This document shows, piece after piece, positions 1-8,153 of a stretch of DNA of 64,000 nt. The DNA is taken from positions 1 through 64,000 of the forward strand of contig JAZOAK010000023.1 of assembly GCA_045595445.1 (NCBI GenBank), in the 5' to 3' direction. Below the pieces are notes generated by a model that worked only from the letters and a program-made list of their open reading frames with translations, searched no databases and had not been told where the DNA came from. The stretch comes from RGIG3009 sp045595445 (GTDB lineage: Bacteria; Bacillota; Clostridia; Oscillospirales; Acutalibacteraceae). Numbering within the stretch: position 1 is the stretch's first letter; each line of letters begins with the position of its first letter. The translations under genes and the position numbers were made by a program.

Positions 1-174
1 TTCTGCGGCAAAAGTGTTACTTTCGGTATTCAGGTTTCCCACTCGCATCGTCGCTCGAACCGCACATGGAAACCCAACATCAAACGCGTTAAGGCTGTTG
101 TAGACGGCTCGCCCAAAAGGGTTTACGCCTGCACCCGTTGCTTGCGTTCGGGTAAAGTTACCCGCGCGGTCTAA
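1..174 (+). CDS. rpmB: 50S ribosomal protein L28, C-terminal part
   Basis: Only the last 57 codons are present; the gene starts before the window. The peptide carries the L28 hallmarks VSHSHRRSNRTWKPN and CTRCLRSGKV and stops with TAA at 172-174. L28 is a structural protein of the large ribosomal subunit. A strong hairpin terminator follows within 30 bases, so this is the end of its transcript. The N-terminal zinc-binding half cannot be assessed. Confidence 0.93.
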   Translation, partial: FCGKSVTFGIQVSHSHRRSNRTWKPNIKRVKAVVDGSPKRVYACTRCLRSGKVTRAV

Positions 175-202
175 TCCGAAAACACAAAACACGTCAGAAA
201 AA

Positions 203-236
203 CTCCTGCTGAATCGTTCGGCAGGAGATTTTTTTT
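203..236 (+). terminator. Rho-independent terminator after rpmB
   Basis: CTCCTGC (203-209) pairs with GCAGGAG (221-227), extended inward by TGAA/TTCG around a three-base loop. A run of eight T follows at 229-236. It separates rpmB from the ppa promoter. Confidence 0.88.
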
Positions 237-242
237 ACAATC

Positions 243-271
243 TTGTATTCGTACGTATTTTGGTATATAAT
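243..271 (+). promoter_or_regulatory. Promoter of ppa-pncB
   Basis: -35 TTGTAT (243-248) and -10 TATAAT (266-271) are separated by 17 bases. The ppa start codon lies 35 bases downstream. Confidence 0.65.
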
Positions 272-306
272 GTAGATAAGAAACTTTTCAAAGGTGTGAT
301 AGGAAT

Positions 307-843
307 ATGAACATTTGGCATGACATTTCCGAAAGCCGGATCAAGCCGGACAATTTTACCGCCGTCATTGAAATCCCGAAAGGCGGCAAAAACAAGTACG
401 AGATGGATAAGGAAACCGGTTTGCTGTTTTTGGATCGTGTATTGTATACCGCAACGCATTATCCCGCAAACTACGGCTTTATCCCCCGCACCTTTGCGGA
501 TGACGGCGACCCGCTGGATGTACTTGTGATGTGTCAAGAAGCCATCGAACCGATGACGCTCGTACCGTGCTACCCCATCGGTGTGGTCAAGATGGTGGAC
601 GGTGACGATATCGACGAAAAGATCATTGCCGTTCCGTTCCGTGATCCGTCGCTTTCTTGCTATAAGGATATCAGTGAGTTGCCGAAACACACCTTTGACG
701 AAATACAGCATTTCTTTACGGTATATAAATCGTTGGAAGGAAAAAGCACGGCTGTTAAAGAGGTGTTAGGTCGAAAGGATGCAATTGCGATCATCGAGCA
801 TTGCATCGAGGAATACCGCCACTGCTACTGTGGCGAACGCTGA
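307..843 (+). CDS. ppa: Inorganic pyrophosphatase (family I)
   Basis: Soluble family I pyrophosphatase of 178 residues, the normal bacterial length. It hydrolyses pyrophosphate to two phosphates and so pulls biosynthetic reactions forward. The metal-binding signature DDGDPLDVL lies at residues 65-73, and the substrate-site segments EIPKG and YGFIPRT are present. A GGTG-type ribosome site precedes ATG 307. The next gene, pncB, starts 14 bases after the stop. Coupling is biochemically sensible because nicotinate phosphoribosyltransferase releases pyrophosphate. Confidence 0.93.
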   Translation: MNIWHDISESRIKPDNFTAVIEIPKGGKNKYEMDKETGLLFLDRVLYTATHYPANYGFIPRTFADDGDPLDVLVMCQEAIEPMTLVPCYPIGVVKMVDGDDIDEKIIAVPFRDPSLSCYKDISELPKHTFDEIQHFFTVYKSLEGKSTAVKEVLGRKDAIAIIEHCIEEYRHCYCGER

Positions 844-856
844 CGAGGTGTTGGGA

Positions 857-2311
857 ATGTTAACAAACAAGTACGGAAAAGAAAATCTGACAATGCTCAC
901 CGACTTTTATGAGTTGACCATGGCCAACGGCTTTTTCGAGAACGGTCACGGTGAGCAAATCACCTATTTCGATATGTTTTTCCGCAAGGTGCCGGACGGC
1001 GGCGGCGTTGCGATTATGGCGGGTTTGGATCAAGTCATTCAATATTTGAAAAACCTATCCTTTTCTCCCGATGACATCGCGTATCTGCGCAGTAAAAACC
1101 TGTTCAGCGAACCGTTTTTAGAGTACCTTGCAAACTTTAAGTTCTGTTGTGACGTGTGGGCAATTCCCGAGGGCACACCCATCTTCCCTTACGAACCGCT
1201 GGTGACCGTACGCGGACCTGCCATTCAAGCACAGTTTGTGGAAACGATGATCCTACTCGCAATCAACCATCAATCGCTGATTGCCACCAAGACCAACCGC
1301 ATCGTGCGCTCGGCGAACGGCCGCGCCGTGATGGAATTTGGTTCCCGCCGCGCGCAAGGCTTCAACGGTGCGGTGTACGGTGCCAGAGCCGCGTATATCG
1401 GCGGTTGTATCGGCACCGCGTGCGCGATCGCCGATCGTGAATTTGGTATTCCCGCGCTGGGCACCATGGCGCACAGCTGGGTGCAGTTGTTTGACAGCGA
1501 ATACGAGGCGTTCAAAGCCTACGCACAGGTGTATCCGCAATCCTGCACGTTGTTGGTGGATACCTATAACGTGCTGAAATCCGGTATTCCGAACGCTATC
1601 CGCGTCTTTAACGAGGTCTTGGTACCGAACGGCTATCGACCCCGCGGTATCCGATTGGATTCGGGGGATATTACCTACCTCAGTAAAAAAGCGCGCAAGA
1701 TGTTGGACGATGCCGGCTTCCCCGATTGTCAGATCTGCGCATCCAACTCGCTTGACGAGTATATCATCCGCGATATGATTTTGCAGGGCGCATGTGTGGA
1801 CAGCTTCGGTGTCGGTGAACGCTTGATCACCGCTTCCAGTGATCCCGTTTTCGGTGGCGTTTACAAACTTGCCGCTGTGGAAAAAGACGGCGTCATCATC
1901 CCGCGTATCAAGGTCAGTGAAAATGTCGCCAAGATCACAAATCCCGGTTTCAAAAAGGTATGGCGTCTGTTTGACCGCGATTCCGGAAAAGCGATCGCCG
2001 ACGTTATCACGATGCACGACGAGATCATTGACGATCAACAACCGTATGAGATCTTTGACCCCGATCATGTTTGGAAACGCAAGACCATTGAAAACTTTAT
2101 CGCCAAACCGTTACAGGAACAGATTTTCCGTAGCGGTGAGTGTGTATACACCTCCCCCTCGGTACATGAGATCCGTGAACACTGCCGTCACCAAATGAAT
2201 ACCATTTGGGATGAGGTGCTGCGTTTTGAAAATCCTCACCGCTACTACGTTGACTTGTCACAAGCGTTGTGGGATGAAAAACACAATCTTCTTTCCAAAC
2301 ACGGACGTTAA
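857..2311 (+). CDS. pncB: Nicotinate phosphoribosyltransferase
   Basis: Enzyme of NAD salvage: nicotinate plus PRPP (with ATP) gives nicotinate mononucleotide. The 484 residues begin MLTNKYGKENLTMLTDFYEL, the typical start of the Firmicute form. Conserved blocks include MEFGSRRAQG, TMAHSWVQ and RLDSGDI, all characteristic of the family. The open frame reaches back into ppa, but GAGGTG at 845-850, six bases before ATG 857, identifies this start. It is probably cotranscribed with ppa. Confidence 0.93.
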   Translation: MLTNKYGKENLTMLTDFYELTMANGFFENGHGEQITYFDMFFRKVPDGGGVAIMAGLDQVIQYLKNLSFSPDDIAYLRSKNLFSEPFLEYLANFKFCCDVWAIPEGTPIFPYEPLVTVRGPAIQAQFVETMILLAINHQSLIATKTNRIVRSANGRAVMEFGSRRAQGFNGAVYGARAAYIGGCIGTACAIADREFGIPALGTMAHSWVQLFDSEYEAFKAYAQVYPQSCTLLVDTYNVLKSGIPNAIRVFNEVLVPNGYRPRGIRLDSGDITYLSKKARKMLDDAGFPDCQICASNSLDEYIIRDMILQGACVDSFGVGERLITASSDPVFGGVYKLAAVEKDGVIIPRIKVSENVAKITNPGFKKVWRLFDRDSGKAIADVITMHDEIIDDQQPYEIFDPDHVWKRKTIENFIAKPLQEQIFRSGECVYTSPSVHEIREHCRHQMNTIWDEVLRFENPHRYYVDLSQALWDEKHNLLSKHGR

Positions 2312-2334
2312 ACAAAAGAAAAACAACCTTTTTC

Positions 2335-2364
2335 TTGACAACTCCCGACTCTATGTGATATAGT
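2335..2364 (+). promoter_or_regulatory. Promoter of tRNA-Thr
   Basis: Perfect -35 TTGACA (2335-2340), 18-base spacer and -10 TATAGT (2359-2364), 18 bases before the tRNA 5' end. Confidence 0.7.
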
Positions 2365-2382
2365 GGTTGAGCATTCCAAATT

Positions 2383-2458
2383 GCTGGTGTAGCTCAGCCG
2401 GTAGAGCAGCTGATTTGTAATCAGCAGGTCGGGGGTTCGAATCCGTCCACCAGCTCCA
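2383..2458 (+). tRNA. tRNA-Thr (anticodon TGT)
   Basis: A 76-nt cloverleaf with acceptor GCTGGTG/CACCAGC, D-arm TAGCTCAG, anticodon stem GCTGA/TCAGC around loop TTTGTAA (anticodon TGT, threonine), T-loop TTCGAAT and an encoded CCA. By my pairing the T-stem (GGGGG against CCGTC) holds one G-G mismatch and one G-U pair. It has its own promoter and terminator. Confidence 0.95.
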
Positions 2459-2463
2459 AAACG

Positions 2464-2500
2464 AAAATCCGTTCTCGAAAGAGGGCGGATTTTTGTTTTG
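2464..2500 (+). terminator. Terminator after tRNA-Thr
   Basis: AAAATCCG pairs with CGGATTTT around a GAAA-capped inner stem, followed by TTTTGTTTTG. Confidence 0.85.
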
Positions 2501-2512
2501 TACTATTTATTT

Positions 2513-2567
2513 TTCATTATTCAATATTCATCATTCATTAAAACGGATTTTCGTAATAAATAATGAA
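2513..2567. repeat. AT-rich imperfect palindrome downstream of tRNA-Thr
   Basis: TTCATTATT (2513-2521) and AATAATGAA (2559-2567) are inverted copies, with repeated ATTCAT units between. AACGGATTTTCG (2542-2553) is the exact reverse complement of CGAAAATCCGTT (2462-2473), the 5' arm of the preceding terminator. No gene lies in 2500-2620. This may be a degenerate small mobile palindrome or a regulatory structure. Confidence 0.45.
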
Positions 2568-2570
2568 CAA

Positions 2571-2599
2571 TTGATTTGAACAATCGTTTCTGCTATGAT
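2571..2599 (+). promoter_or_regulatory. Promoter of the membrane protein gene at 2621
   Basis: -35 TTGATT (2571-2576), 17-base spacer, -10 TATGAT (2594-2599). A GGGGGTG ribosome site and ATG follow at once. Confidence 0.65.
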
Positions 2600-2620
2600 A
2601 CATATAGGGGGTGTGACACC

Positions 2621-3112
2621 ATGAAAAAGCTCCTTAAAATCTTCGATCGGATTTTTGCATACTACTTTATTTCGACAGGCATTTCCTTACTTGTGGGTAT
2701 CCTGTTTAATTTCCCAATCAAAATGATATTTGGCGCCTATACCGACTTAACCGCATTTTTCATTGGTTTTGTCTGTGTATGTATTTCCTTGTTTATATTG
2801 TGGCATCGCGATGGGTATCATTCCACAAAGTTGGAAATCAAACCACTGTTGCTTTCAGCCGGCATGTTATTGGCACTGTTGATAGTCATCACACTTCTGA
2901 TCGGTCGCGCGATCTACATCTCCGGTCCCACCGACTATTTGGCTTATTGTATCTTGCACAAGGTCAATCCTCATCTTATCAACGGGAAAGTGATGCACAA
3001 TCGGCTCTGCCTATGGCTTATGATCGGTGCTTTTGTTTTTGTCTACACGCCGTTAATGGTATTGGGGAAATATTGTGGATTTAAGAGAAAGTATTCCTTC
3101 TTTAAATCGTGA
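2621..3112 (+). CDS. Small integral membrane protein, function unknown
   Basis: A 163-residue protein with about four hydrophobic segments: roughly residues 10-30, 37-60, 75-95 and 128-148. A basic tail (FKRKYSFFK) follows. ATG 2621 is chosen because GGGGGTG stands about nine bases upstream; an in-frame ATG at 2576 lies inside the promoter and lacks a ribosome site. No catalytic motif or family is recognised. It forms a monocistronic unit with its own promoter between tRNA-Thr and the zinc-ribbon gene. Its base composition is more AT-rich than the neighbours. Confidence 0.7.
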   Translation: MKKLLKIFDRIFAYYFISTGISLLVGILFNFPIKMIFGAYTDLTAFFIGFVCVCISLFILWHRDGYHSTKLEIKPLLLSAGMLLALLIVITLLIGRAIYISGPTDYLAYCILHKVNPHLINGKVMHNRLCLWLMIGAFVFVYTPLMVLGKYCGFKRKYSFFKS

Positions 3113-3152
3113 CACCCGCTTGTTAAAATTTTATTAACCTTATCGAAAGCAG

Positions 3153-3181
3153 TTGCAAGACGTGTGTTTTTGCGGTACAAT
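3153..3181 (+). promoter_or_regulatory. Promoter of the zinc-ribbon membrane protein and galU
   Basis: -35 TTGCAA (3153-3158), 17-base spacer, -10 TACAAT (3176-3181). Confidence 0.65.
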
Positions 3182-3202
3182 AGAAGTATCATTTAGGAAA
3201 GT

Positions 3203-4213
3203 GTGAACACGGTTATGTTCTTTTATGAAGGTCAAAAATGCCCGGTTTGCGGCAACTATTTCGGCGAGCAAGACGATATCGTCACCTGTCCCGAATGTGG
3301 TGCGCCTCATCACCGTAATTGTTGGAAGACCGAGGGGCATTGTCACTACGCCCATTTACACGGCACCGACAAAGCATGGCACGAAGAACAGCAAGCACAA
3401 GCCGAAACACAAGCAGCACCTAAAAAACGCTGTTCGCGGTGCGGCTATGATAATCCGGAATTTTCGGAATTTTGTGCCCGTTGCGGTAAAGAACTGGATG
3501 CACCGGATTGGCAAACACAAACTGCCGTACCGCCGATTCCCGAACGGCCGCCGGTTGGGCAATACACGCCGCCGCACGCAGGTGCTTATGCACCGTTCGG
3601 TCAGCAACCGTTCGGCGATCCGTACGGCGGTGTCCCGCGCAACGAAACCATTGACGGTGTACCGGTGGACACTCTGGTACAATTGATCGGTCCTAATTCC
3701 GCGTATTATCTTCCCCGCTTTTACCGTATGACGCACGACGGTTCAAAGGCATCTTGGAACTGGTCAGCATTTTTCTTCTCCTACAACTGGCTTTTGTACC
3801 GCAAACAGATTCTGTGGGGTGTCATTGCCTTTGTTGCAGCGATGGTGATAGGCTTTTTCCGCCAAACCGTCAACGAGCAGTTGGTAGGTATGCTAAACGC
3901 TTCGACTATGGACGCCATGATGCGAGCGGCAGAACGGATACTCGCTACCGAGCAAGGAAGACTCTTGTGGAGTATCTTGTCGTTATTTCTTCTGTTGGAT
4001 GTTGCCCTGCGCGTGCTTATTGGGCTGTTTGGGAATTATTTATATTTGCGTGCAACGCTTCGCAAAGCGAAGCAAGCGGAAAACGAGTTCTCTACACCGT
4101 ACGATCAGGGTTTCCGTAAATCCGGCGGTGTTTCGTTTGCTCTGGCAATGGCGCCGGAACTTTTGGTTTTGGCGTTATCGTATATCGCCTTTTTCGTTTT
4201 ATCTATTATGTGA
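3203..4213 (+). CDS. RING-finger/zinc-ribbon protein with DUF2628-like membrane domain
   Basis: A 336-residue protein with three parts. Residues 10-50 form a RING-like finger of the prokaryotic type (CPVC, CPEC, HHRNC, then a further Cys). Residues 77-96 are a zinc ribbon (CSRCGYDN ... FCARCGKEL). A Pro/Gln-rich linker leads to a C-terminal half with about four membrane segments, starting with the SWNWSAFFFSYNW block I associate with DUF2628. Function is unknown; such proteins are thought to be membrane-anchored sensors or scaffolds. The start is uncertain: GTG 3203 sits five bases after AGG, whereas ATG 3215 is further away. Its TGA overlaps the ribosome site of galU. Confidence 0.8.
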   Translation: MNTVMFFYEGQKCPVCGNYFGEQDDIVTCPECGAPHHRNCWKTEGHCHYAHLHGTDKAWHEEQQAQAETQAAPKKRCSRCGYDNPEFSEFCARCGKELDAPDWQTQTAVPPIPERPPVGQYTPPHAGAYAPFGQQPFGDPYGGVPRNETIDGVPVDTLVQLIGPNSAYYLPRFYRMTHDGSKASWNWSAFFFSYNWLLYRKQILWGVIAFVAAMVIGFFRQTVNEQLVGMLNASTMDAMMRAAERILATEQGRLLWSILSLFLLLDVALRVLIGLFGNYLYLRATLRKAKQAENEFSTPYDQGFRKSGGVSFALAMAPELLVLALSYIAFFVLSIM

Positions 4214-4225
4214 GGAGTGGTTATT

Positions 4226-5101
4226 ATGTCAAATCGTGTTCGTAAAGCGGTCATCCCTGCGGCGGGACTCGGCACGCGCGTACTGCCGGCATCCAAAGCG
4301 ATGCCGAAAGAAATGTTGCCCATTGTGGACAAACCCGCGATTCAGTATATCGTGGAGGAGGCGGTTGCCGCCGGTATCACGGATATTCTGATCATCACCA
4401 ACCGCGGTAAAGGGATCATTGAGGACCATTTTGATCACAGTATTGAATTAGAGCAACGGTTGCTCGCCGGTGGACGTACTGAAACGCTGGCTGAACTCAA
4501 CCGTATTACCGATCTGGCTAACATCACCTTTATTCGCCAGAAGGAGACCAAAGGTTTGGGTCATGCAGTAAACTGTGCCCGTTCTTTCGTCGGAAACGAG
4601 CCGTTTGCGGTGTTGTACGGTGACGATGTTATCATCGGCGAGGATCCTGCCTGCGGTCAGTTGTGCCGCGCGTATGAGGAATACGGCAAAGGTGTTGTCG
4701 GTATCAAAGAAGTAACCGTCGAGCAAATTCAAAAATATTCCAGTTTGGCGGTAGCACCACTTAGAGATAACATCTATGCCGTATCAGATATGATTGAGAA
4801 ACCGAAGCCGGATCAGATCCTCTCGCTGTTCTCGATTCTGGGTCGTTGCGTGTTGCCGCCGGAGATCTTTGATATTTTGGACAAAACACCTCCCGGAGCG
4901 GGCGGCGAGATCCAGTTGACCGATGCCATGATGACGCTGGCGCGCACCACCGGTATGACGGGCGTGGATTTCACCGGTATTCGTTACGACATGGGCAACA
5001 AGCTCGGCATCCTGCAAGCAACTTGTGAGGTCGCCCTCAAACACCCTGAGGTGGGTACCGACTTTGCCGCTTACTTAAAAGAACTTGTCAAAACGTTATA
5101 A
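4226..5101 (+). CDS. galU: UTP-glucose-1-phosphate uridylyltransferase
   Basis: Makes UDP-glucose from UTP and glucose 1-phosphate for surface polysaccharides and glycolipids. At 291 residues it matches the family. Landmarks are the nucleotide-binding start AAGLGTRVLPASKAMPKEML, the metal-site segment VLYGDDVI and the C-terminal block PPGAGGEIQLTDA. GAGGAG at 4212-4217, eight bases before ATG 4226, fixes the start; the upstream in-frame GTG 4217 overlaps that ribosome site. It is 12 bases from the upstream gene, so the two are probably cotranscribed. Glucose 1-phosphate also feeds the glg operon at the far end of the window. Confidence 0.94.
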   Translation: MSNRVRKAVIPAAGLGTRVLPASKAMPKEMLPIVDKPAIQYIVEEAVAAGITDILIITNRGKGIIEDHFDHSIELEQRLLAGGRTETLAELNRITDLANITFIRQKETKGLGHAVNCARSFVGNEPFAVLYGDDVIIGEDPACGQLCRAYEEYGKGVVGIKEVTVEQIQKYSSLAVAPLRDNIYAVSDMIEKPKPDQILSLFSILGRCVLPPEIFDILDKTPPGAGGEIQLTDAMMTLARTTGMTGVDFTGIRYDMGNKLGILQATCEVALKHPEVGTDFAAYLKELVKTL

Positions 5102-5107
5102 GAACGA

Positions 5108-5144
5108 TGAGCCTCACGCTTTCACGTGGGGCTCATATTTTTAT
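5108..5144 (+). terminator. Terminator after galU
   Basis: An 11-bp stem, TGAGCCTCACG (5108-5118) with CGTGGGGCTCA (5125-5135), is followed by TATTTTTAT. Confidence 0.85.
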
Positions 5145-5180
5145 AGGTGCGGGCATACTATCTTTCAAGGAGATGATGGT

Positions 5181-5651
5181 ATGACTCGACCAAAATTGGA
5201 TTGGAAGGCACTGTTGTTCTTTTTGGTGTACACCTATGCCTTGGCAGGGATTAGCGCACTGCTCGGCGGAAGCTTTGATATCAGCGCCCTAAACGCCCCA
5301 CCCTTGGCACCGCCTGCATGGGCCTTCCCCGTGGCATGGACCATTTTGTATACGCTGATGGCAATAGCGGCGTATCTGGTGTTTGTCAGCAACGATCTGG
5401 ACCGCGGTCCTGCGTTGCGCCTATACCTATTGCAAGTCGCGATCAACGCGCTGTGGTCATTTTTCTTTTTCCGTTTGGAATGGCGATTGTTTGCGTTCTT
5501 CTGGTTACTGCTGCTCATCGCCGTTGTGGTGCTGACCATGGTCGCGTTCCGCAAAATCAACCGCACGGCATTCCGCTTGATGATTCCTTATCTGATTTGG
5601 TTGCTGTTTGCGGCCTATCTGAATATTGGATATTATTTACTCAATCGATAA
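5181..5651 (+). CDS. tspO: TspO/MBR family membrane protein
   Basis: A 156-residue, five-helix tryptophan-rich sensory protein. Family blocks are PPAWAFPVAWTILYTLM, NALWSFFFF and a last helix with PYLIWLLFAAYLN. TspO proteins bind porphyrins and related hydrophobic ligands in the membrane; the physiological role in anaerobes is not settled. AAGGAG (5167-5172) eight bases before ATG 5181 decides the start; the open frame extends back into galU. It lies downstream of the galU terminator. Confidence 0.9.
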   Translation: MTRPKLDWKALLFFLVYTYALAGISALLGGSFDISALNAPPLAPPAWAFPVAWTILYTLMAIAAYLVFVSNDLDRGPALRLYLLQVAINALWSFFFFRLEWRLFAFFWLLLLIAVVVLTMVAFRKINRTAFRLMIPYLIWLLFAAYLNIGYYLLNR

Positions 5652-5655
5652 CGAA

Positions 5656-5688
5656 AAGGCCGAGTCTTGCAAAACTCGGCCTTCTTGT
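5656..5688. terminator. Bidirectional terminator between tspO and the phosphate locus
   Basis: AAGGCCGAGT (5656-5665) pairs with ACTCGGCCTT (5674-5683). T-rich flanks on both strands suit the convergent genes on either side. Confidence 0.85.
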
Positions 5689-7430
5689 TATAACTGATAC
5701 TGTGTTTGATATTCCGCAAACAGGGCGTTAAATTCGCTGTCGTCGGTTTTGACGGCGTTGAGGTACTCGTGTGTTTGGAAACTGTCGTGACCAAGTTCGA
5801 TAATCGCTACCGCGATGTTGGAGCAATGGTCGGAAATACGCTCATAGTTGTTCAGCATATCCGACAAAATGAAACCGAGTTCGATGGTGCATTCACCGGC
5901 ACGCAGACGCTCAATGTGCCGCGCCTTGATGTCCGTACTGAGCAGATCGATAATTTGCTCAAGCGGTTCCACGCGTTTTGCCTTTTCGATATCGTCGTTA
6001 ACAAACGCGTCGACGGTCAATGCCATAATGTCACGAATCGCGGCAGACAAAACACCGAGTTCACGCTGGGCATCGTTGGAGAAATGAATCTGTTTGCTGT
6101 GGATCTCTTCAGCACCGTCCAACAGATTGAGAGCATGGTCGCCCAACCGTTCAAAATCACCAATCGTATGCAAGAGCTTCGACACCTTGCGACTGTCGGC
6201 ATCGGACAATTCTTTACCGGACAGTTTTACCAAATAGGTGCCAAGCTCGTCCTCGTAGCGATCAAGGTAATCCTCCGCATCACGGATGGCATCCGCTTCT
6301 TTTTCAGCGTAGTTTTCGATCATCTCAATGGAAGACAACAATGTGGACTGAGCCAAATTCGCCATTTTAACGGTTAGGTTGTTGCATTCTGAAGCGGCAA
6401 ACGAAGGCGTCGACAACAAACGCTCGTCCAAGAAACGGCACTGTTCGGTCTTGTCTTTTCCGCGAACGAGCATATTCGCCAGTTTAACAAGCTGTTTAGA
6501 GAACGGCATAAGAACGACGGTGACGAACACGTTGAAGATCGTATGCACAAGTGCAATGCCCCAAGGCTCGACGTTCGCATCAATAAACTCAAAGGGGAAA
6601 ATAGCATGAATGCCGTAAAACAGCACCAAGCAAAGCGCTGTACCGATAATGTTAAAGGACAAGTGGATCGCCGCAACCTTTTTGGCATTTTTGCTGACAC
6701 CAATACTGGAAATAAGAGCTGTCACACACGTGCCGATATTTTGACCCATGATGATCGGGATCGCCATACCATAACTGAGACCACCGGTCAGTGACAACGC
6801 TTGCAAAATACCAACCGAAGCCGCTGAGCTTTGAATAATGCCCGTAAACAAAGCGCCGACCAATACACCAAGCACCGGATTATTAAACGCCGTCAGGATG
6901 CTCGCGAATTCGGGGCTGTCCGCCAGTGGTGCCATCGAATCTTTCATCAGTTCCATACCGAACATTAAGACGGCAAACCCCAAGCAGATATTACCGATAC
7001 TCTTTTTGGAGTCTTTTTTGGAAAGCATGGAAAGTAGAATACCCGCCAGCGCAATAAGGGGCGAGAAATTCTCCGGTTTTAACAGATTGATAAAGATGTT
7101 TTTCGAATCAATGCCCGAAAGACTCAAAATCCAGGCAGTCAGCGTGGTGCCGATATTGGAACCCATGATAACGCCAACCGTTTGGGAGATATCCATGATT
7201 CCCGAGTTCACCAAGCCGACGAGCATAACCGTCAGTGCCGACGAGGATTGAATGGCAATGGTAATACCCGCACCAAGCGCCAAACTGGCAAACGCATTTG
7301 ACGTCATGCGCTTGAGGGCGGTTTCCAAACGGCTGCCTGCTAATTTTTCCAAGCCACCCGACATGACGTTCATACCATACAGAAAAAACGCCAAACCGCC
7401 AAGCAGTGTAAAAATCGAGAAAATCGTCAT
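5688..7430 (-). CDS. Na/Pi cotransporter family protein with PhoU-like C-terminus
   Basis: A 580-residue fusion. The N-terminal half (about residues 1-310) is the NptA/SLC34-type membrane domain with the duplicated signature IQSSSALTVM and IIQSSAASVG. The C-terminal part (about 340-560) is an all-alpha PhoU-like domain (LHTIGDFERLGDHALN, MLNNYERISDHCSNIA). It is likely a sodium-coupled phosphate carrier. It is the last gene of the pit-DUF47-nptA run. AAGGAGT precedes the ATG on the minus strand. Having both a proton/metal-type Pit and a sodium-type carrier in one unit is notable. Confidence 0.9.
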   Translation of the reverse strand: MTIFSIFTLLGGLAFFLYGMNVMSGGLEKLAGSRLETALKRMTSNAFASLALGAGITIAIQSSSALTVMLVGLVNSGIMDISQTVGVIMGSNIGTTLTAWILSLSGIDSKNIFINLLKPENFSPLIALAGILLSMLSKKDSKKSIGNICLGFAVLMFGMELMKDSMAPLADSPEFASILTAFNNPVLGVLVGALFTGIIQSSAASVGILQALSLTGGLSYGMAIPIIMGQNIGTCVTALISSIGVSKNAKKVAAIHLSFNIIGTALCLVLFYGIHAIFPFEFIDANVEPWGIALVHTIFNVFVTVVLMPFSKQLVKLANMLVRGKDKTEQCRFLDERLLSTPSFAASECNNLTVKMANLAQSTLLSSIEMIENYAEKEADAIRDAEDYLDRYEDELGTYLVKLSGKELSDADSRKVSKLLHTIGDFERLGDHALNLLDGAEEIHSKQIHFSNDAQRELGVLSAAIRDIMALTVDAFVNDDIEKAKRVEPLEQIIDLLSTDIKARHIERLRAGECTIELGFILSDMLNNYERISDHCSNIAVAIIELGHDSFQTHEYLNAVKTDDSEFNALFAEYQTQYQL

Positions 7431-7460
7431 GTTTTATTACTCCTTTTCTTTCTCAGTTTT

Positions 7461-7507
7461 CAAAAAGAGCATCAGCCCAAACCAAGAATGCGGCATGGGA
7501 TGATGCT
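7461..7507 (-). terminator. Hairpin between DUF47 gene and Na/Pi gene
   Basis: On the minus strand AGCATCA and TGATGCT (plus-strand copies at 7501-7507 and 7468-7474) enclose a 26-base loop and are followed by CTTTTTG. It may terminate pit-DUF47 transcripts partially, giving differential expression of the last gene. Confidence 0.5.
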
Positions 7508-7512
7508 TTCCT

Positions 7513-8133
7513 TTAAGTATTTTTAATAATGACCGAGCCAACGCACTCGGCTGCGTGCTCACAGGCATCCGCGCACGCTTCAAAGCATTCGTAAATTTTA
7601 CGCCAGGAAACCGTTTCCAAAACATCCTTCAAGTTGACGGTGAGATCGCGCATAGAATGTATGAACAGCTCATCGCACTCTTCTTCAACACTGTTGAGCG
7701 CGATAACCAGTTCACGTATCTTCTTGGAACGTTTGAAGTTTTCAAACTCCTGCATGACCGCGCCAAGCAGGTCACAGGATTTTACCAATTGTTTGGCAAA
7801 CGCAATAGCACCGGGTTGCACAGCCTTGATGTCGTACATATAAAACCGCTGCAAAATCTCCTCGAGAAGATCGGTGACGTCGTCCAGCTTATGGCTGAGC
7901 ATATCCAAATCCTCGCGATCCACCGGTGTCACAAAGGCTTTGGCAAGCGCCGCGGACATCTCGTGCTTGACACCATCGGCACTGTGCTCAATTTCGTGCA
8001 TCGCGCTGAGTTTACTTTCCATCTTTTCGTGATCGTAGTTTTCCAAACATTCGACCAGATATGCAGCAGCCTTTTGTGAATACGCCGTGCTCTGTACGAA
8101 ATTATCAAAATAGAACTTATCGCCTTTCGCCAT
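7513..8133 (-). CDS. DUF47 (PhoU-like) phosphate transport accessory protein
   Basis: A soluble all-helical protein of 206 residues, the standard DUF47 size. The family block AFVTPVDREDLDML lies near residue 65, and a second helix pair has EEECDELF and ACADACEHAAE. DUF47 proteins are usually encoded next to PiT permeases and are thought to control them. Here the gene starts 20 bases after pit and precedes the Na/Pi carrier. A divergent relative lies at 63066. Confidence 0.92.
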   Translation of the reverse strand: MAKGDKFYFDNFVQSTAYSQKAAAYLVECLENYDHEKMESKLSAMHEIEHSADGVKHEMSAALAKAFVTPVDREDLDMLSHKLDDVTDLLEEILQRFYMYDIKAVQPGAIAFAKQLVKSCDLLGAVMQEFENFKRSKKIRELVIALNSVEEECDELFIHSMRDLTVNLKDVLETVSWRKIYECFEACADACEHAAECVGSVIIKNT

Positions 8134-8153
8134 CTTTCAAACATCCTTTCTTA

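Noticed and set aside
1253..2068. Long minus-strand frame inside pncB
   Set aside because: Antisense shadow of a gene with clear family motifs.
7461..7512. A small gene between the DUF47 and Na/Pi genes
   Set aside because: Frames there are extensions without a ribosome site; the space is a hairpin and the next ribosome site.
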